Shown one piece after another: positions 5,636 to 7,642 of a stretch of 7,642 nt of DNA. Both the position numbers and the translations under genes were made by a program. The stretch comes from Propionibacteriaceae bacterium. Its GTDB lineage: Bacteria > Actinomycetota > Actinomycetes > Propionibacteriales > Propionibacteriaceae. Each line of letters opens with the position of its first letter. The first letter of the stretch is position 1. The stretch lies in contig DAIESZ010000053.1 of the NCBI GenBank assembly GCA_027346035.1, positions 1 to 7,642 of the forward strand. The letters run 5' to 3'. A model generated the notes under the pieces. The model did not search any database, had not been told where the DNA came from, and saw only the letters and a program-made list of their open reading frames with translations.

Positions 5636-5660
5636 ACGTCCAACAGGAGACTCCACCCAC

Positions 5661-6104
5661 GTGGCAACCAAGATTCGCTTGAAGCGGCTCGGCAAGATCC
5701 GCTCGCCGCACTACCGCATCGTCGTCATGGACTCGCGCTCCAAGCGTGACGGCCGTGCCATCGAAGAGATCGGGTTGTACCACCCGAAGAACGACCCGTC
5801 GGTGATCCAGGTCGACTCCGAGCGGGCGCAGTACTGGCTCGGCGTGGGCGCTCAGCCCACGGAGGCCGTCGTCGCCCTGCTGAAGCGCTCCGGCGACTGG
5901 CAGAAGTTCACCGGCGACACGTCGCCCTCGGGCATCGATCCCCAACCGCCGAAGAAGGACAAGCTGGCGGCCTTCAACGCCGCCCTGGCCGAGGCCAGGG
6001 ACGAGTCCACGAGCACCGCGATCAGCAGCTCGGCCCGCAAGACCGCCAAGGCCGGGCAGGCGAGCGACGAGTCCGGAGCCGCCGACGCCGCAGACGAGGC
6101 GTGA
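5661..6104 (+). CDS. rpsP: 30S ribosomal protein S16
   Basis: S16 is a 30S subunit protein needed for assembly of the 5' domain of 16S rRNA. The N-terminal 90 residues are canonical: [20 protein letters not shown] (2-21), [20 protein letters not shown] (24-43), [15 protein letters not shown] (56-70) and [11 protein letters not shown] (73-83). The 147 residues include a tail of about 50 (98-147), rich in Ala, Ser, Asp, Glu and Lys and probably disordered. Such tails are usual in Actinomycetota, whereas E. coli S16 is about 80 residues. The GTG at 5661 is the start because the product then begins VATKIRL, and AGGAG (5645-5649) lies 11 bases upstream. An open frame reaching back to 5313 is leader sequence. 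It is the first gene of rpsP-KH-rimM-trmD and has its own promoter and folded leader. Confidence 0.98.
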   Translation: MATKIRLKRLGKIRSPHYRIVVMDSRSKRDGRAIEEIGLYHPKNDPSVIQVDSERAQYWLGVGAQPTEAVVALLKRSGDWQKFTGDTSPSGIDPQPPKKDKLAAFNAALAEARDESTSTAISSSARKTAKAGQASDESGAADAADEA

Positions 6105-6106
6105 CC

Positions 6107-6361
6107 ATGCTGGCCGAGGCCCTCGAGCACCTCGTGCGCGGCGTGGTCGCCCATCCCGATGATGTGCGGGTGAAGGATCTCGACCTGCGTCGTGGGCGCA
6201 TGCTCGAGGTTCGGGTCAATCCCGAGGACATCGGCAAGGTCATCGGGCGTCAGGGCCGCACCGCTTCGGCGCTGCGCACGGTCGTCGGCGCCCTGGCCGG
6301 GCACGAGTCGGTCAGGGTCGACTTCGTCGACGTCGACCACCAGGGCGGCCGGCGGCGCTGA
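6107..6361 (+). CDS. KH-domain RNA-binding protein (KhpA/YlqC-like)
   Basis: This 84-residue KH-domain protein belongs to the KhpA (YlqC) family of small global RNA binders. In some Gram-positives, members pair with KhpB/Jag and affect cell division and small RNA function. ALEHLVRGVVAHPDDVRV (5-22) begins the domain. VNPEDIGKVIGRQGRTASAL (37-56) holds the GxxG loop (G47-R-Q-G50) that contacts RNA, and VRVDFVDVD (69-77) closes it. The ATG at 6107 is preferred because GAGG (6096-6099) lies seven bases upstream. A GTG at 6101 overlaps the rpsP stop by four bases and would add two residues. The gene follows rpsP by two bases, so the two are co-translated. A strong hairpin follows its stop. Confidence 0.95.
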   Translation: MLAEALEHLVRGVVAHPDDVRVKDLDLRRGRMLEVRVNPEDIGKVIGRQGRTASALRTVVGALAGHESVRVDFVDVDHQGGRRR

Positions 6362-6402
6362 CCGGTTGTCCGCGCGGCTGTCGTCGCCATCGTCATCACT
6401 CA

Positions 6403-6437
6403 ACGGTGCCCCGTACCTCCACGGTGCGGGGCACCGT
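6403..6437 (+). terminator. Strong hairpin between the KH gene and rimM (possible partial terminator)
   Basis: Fifteen consecutive pairs with one G-T wobble (6403-6417 with 6423-6437) close on the loop TCCAC. The hairpin starts 42 bases after the KH stop. It is followed by CGTCGTGGTT, not a run of T, so it resembles the weak-tail terminators of high-GC bacteria. No clear promoter lies between it and rimM, so some read-through seems required. It could reduce rimM-trmD expression relative to rpsP, or protect the 3' end of the upstream mRNA. Confidence 0.6.
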
Positions 6438-6494
6438 CGTGGTTCAGCCGCCGACGACCCCATGGGGCCACCGGCCACCGATCGGAAGGATCAG

Positions 6495-7043
6495 ATGAGC
6501 GAGTTCGTCGAGGTCGTGGTGGGCGTGATCGGCCGCGCCCACGGCCTTCAGGGCGATGTGGTCATCGATGTGCGCACCGACGAGCCCGACCGGCGCTTCG
6601 CCGTGGAGACCGTGCTGCGCGGGGAGCAGGACGGGCGGCCGTTCACCGTCACCCGGGCCGCCTGGCAGGGCCAGCGGCTCGTCGTCCGGTTCGCGGAACT
6701 CTCCGACCGCACCGCTGTCGAGCAGGCGCGCGGAACGGTGCTGGTGGCGCGCATTCCCGCCGACACGCGCCCCGATGACGATGACGAGTACTACGACCAC
6801 CAGTTGATCGGGTTGGCCGCCCGCGTCGAGGGCCTGAGGGTGGGCAGTGTCACCGGGGTGGTCCACCTCGGTCCCCAGGACCTGCTGGTGCTCGACACCG
6901 CCCAGGGGCAACGGATGGTGCCGTTCGTCGCGGCACTCGTCCCCCACGTCGACCTCGACGAGGGCGTGCTCGACATCGTCGACCTGCCCGGGCTGCTCAG
7001 CGACGAGGCCGACGACGCCCCGCCAACGGGACCGGACCACTGA
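6495..7043 (+). CDS. rimM: Ribosome maturation factor RimM
   Basis: RimM binds S19 and helps mature the 3' head domain of the 30S subunit. The 182 residues show the N-terminal domain with [15 protein letters not shown] (10-24) and [19 protein letters not shown] (65-83). A linker with the conserved aromatic pair follows in [14 protein letters not shown] (94-107). The PRC-barrel C-terminal domain has VGSVTGV (116-122), DLLVL (129-133) and [20 protein letters not shown] (141-160). Length and motif order are normal. The ATG at 6495 has GGAAGGA (6484-6490) four bases upstream, slightly close. The stop overlaps the trmD start by one base (TGATG), coupling the two genes. A 133-base gap with a strong hairpin separates it from the KH gene, unlike the tight spacing elsewhere in this operon. 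Confidence 0.97.
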   Translation: MSEFVEVVVGVIGRAHGLQGDVVIDVRTDEPDRRFAVETVLRGEQDGRPFTVTRAAWQGQRLVVRFAELSDRTAVEQARGTVLVARIPADTRPDDDDEYYDHQLIGLAARVEGLRVGSVTGVVHLGPQDLLVLDTAQGQRMVPFVAALVPHVDLDEGVLDIVDLPGLLSDEADDAPPTGPDH

Positions 7044-7642
7044 TGCGGCTCGACATCGTCTCGATCTTCCCCGACTACTTCTCCCCCCTGTCCCTGTCCC
7101 TGGTCGGCAAGGCCGCGGCGTCCGGCATCATCTCGGTCGCCGTCCACGATCTGAGAAGCTGGACGCACGACCGGCACCGCACCGTGGACGACACGCCGTA
7201 CGGTGGCGGAGCCGGCATGGTCATGAAGCCGGATCCCTGGGGCGAGTGTCTCGACGACCTGCTCGCAGGCGACTCCTCCGCGCGGACCGATCCCCCACCC
7301 GCCGGGGGCACACCTGCTGGGAGTCGATCCGCGCCGACCGCGCTCATCGTGCCCACCCCGTCAGGGGTGCCGTTCACCCAGCGGATGGCTGCCGAACTCT
7401 CCGCCTATGGACGGCTGATCTTCGCGTGCGGGCGTTACGAAGGCATCGACCACCGGGTGATCGATCACGCGTCGACCCGGATCGAGGTCCGCGAGGTGAG
7501 CATCGGTGACTACGTGCTCAACGGCGGTGAGGTCGCCGCGCTGGCGATGATCGAGGCGATCGTCCGGCTGATCCCCAGGGTGCTGGGCAACCCGGAATCC
7601 CTGGTCGAAGAGTCTTACAGCCCGGGTCATGACGGACTGCTC
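7043..7642 (+). CDS. trmD: tRNA (guanine-N1)-methyltransferase TrmD (C-terminus cut by window edge)
   Basis: TrmD uses S-adenosylmethionine to methylate G37 of tRNAs, which prevents +1 frameshifting. The 200 residues present cover the knotted SPOUT domain and the start of the linker. [13 protein letters not shown] (1-13) begins the protein. [18 protein letters not shown] (49-66) and [13 protein letters not shown] (101-113) form the cofactor region. [10 protein letters not shown] (127-136) and [20 protein letters not shown] (151-170) form the trefoil knot. Residues about 75-99 are an extra Pro/Gly/Ser/Ala-rich segment absent from short TrmDs. In the linker, EES (189-191) stands where EDS or DDS is usual, so E190 may replace the catalytic Asp. 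The C-terminal tRNA-binding domain lies beyond the window. The start codon overlaps the rimM stop. Confidence 0.97.
   Translation, partial: MRLDIVSIFPDYFSPLSLSLVGKAAASGIISVAVHDLRSWTHDRHRTVDDTPYGGGAGMVMKPDPWGECLDDLLAGDSSARTDPPPAGGTPAGSRSAPTALIVPTPSGVPFTQRMAAELSAYGRLIFACGRYEGIDHRVIDHASTRIEVREVSIGDYVLNGGEVAALAMIEAIVRLIPRVLGNPESLVEESYSPGHDGLL

Noticed and set aside
5140..5667. Long minus-strand open frame across the rpsP leader and the intergenic region.
   Set aside because: Its product is Arg/Pro/Gly-rich without family features, it overlaps real genes, and high GC content makes such frames common.
6458..6467. Palindrome CCCCATGGGG before rimM, followed by a tandem GGCCACC repeat.
   Set aside because: Both are short and expected at this GC content; no link to a binding site could be supported.

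Overview
The window comes from a high-GC Gram-positive bacterium (Actinomycetota). The clearest pointers are DUF2469 beside rnhB, a KH-domain RNA-binding protein between rpsP and rimM, an S16 with a long disordered tail, frequent GTG starts and genes that look leaderless. The style of LepB and TrmD suggests Propionibacteriales/Propionibacteriaceae to me, but that is an impression and was not tested. No mobile element, CRISPR array, tRNA or rRNA was found.

Left part (1-2768, minus strand): rplS, lepB, rnhB, DUF2469 and yraN (cut by the left edge), read right to left. rplS has its own promoter, a folded leader and a strong terminator. lepB follows from a second promoter. lepB/rnhB and rnhB/DUF2469 overlap at their stop/start codons, so they form one translationally coupled unit.

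Middle part (2966-5165): a binuclear-metal amidohydrolase (plus strand) diverges from rplS. A flavin reductase-like FMN protein (plus strand) follows it. An unrecognised 113-residue protein with a Cys-rich C-terminus (minus strand) is convergent with the reductase. Both plus-strand genes have a -10-like hexamer placed exactly for leaderless transcription. Positions 5166-5500 hold no gene I can support.

Right part (5501-7642, plus strand): rpsP, the KH protein, rimM and trmD (cut by the right edge). rpsP has a promoter and a leader with several hairpins. A 15-bp hairpin separates rpsP-KH from rimM-trmD.

Most genes serve ribosome assembly and translation: S16, L19, RimM (30S maturation), TrmD (m1G37 of tRNA) and the KH protein. 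Signal peptidase I and RNase HII are the usual passengers. In most Actinomycetota these two blocks lie on one strand in the order rpsP-KH-rimM-trmD-rplS-lepB-rnhB-DUF2469-yraN. Here the rplS-yraN half is inverted and moved to the other side of rpsP, with three accessory genes between. I see no new defence or mobile system. The items most worth attention are the structured rplS and rpsP leaders, the KH/rimM hairpin, the rearranged operon and the Cys-rich orphan.
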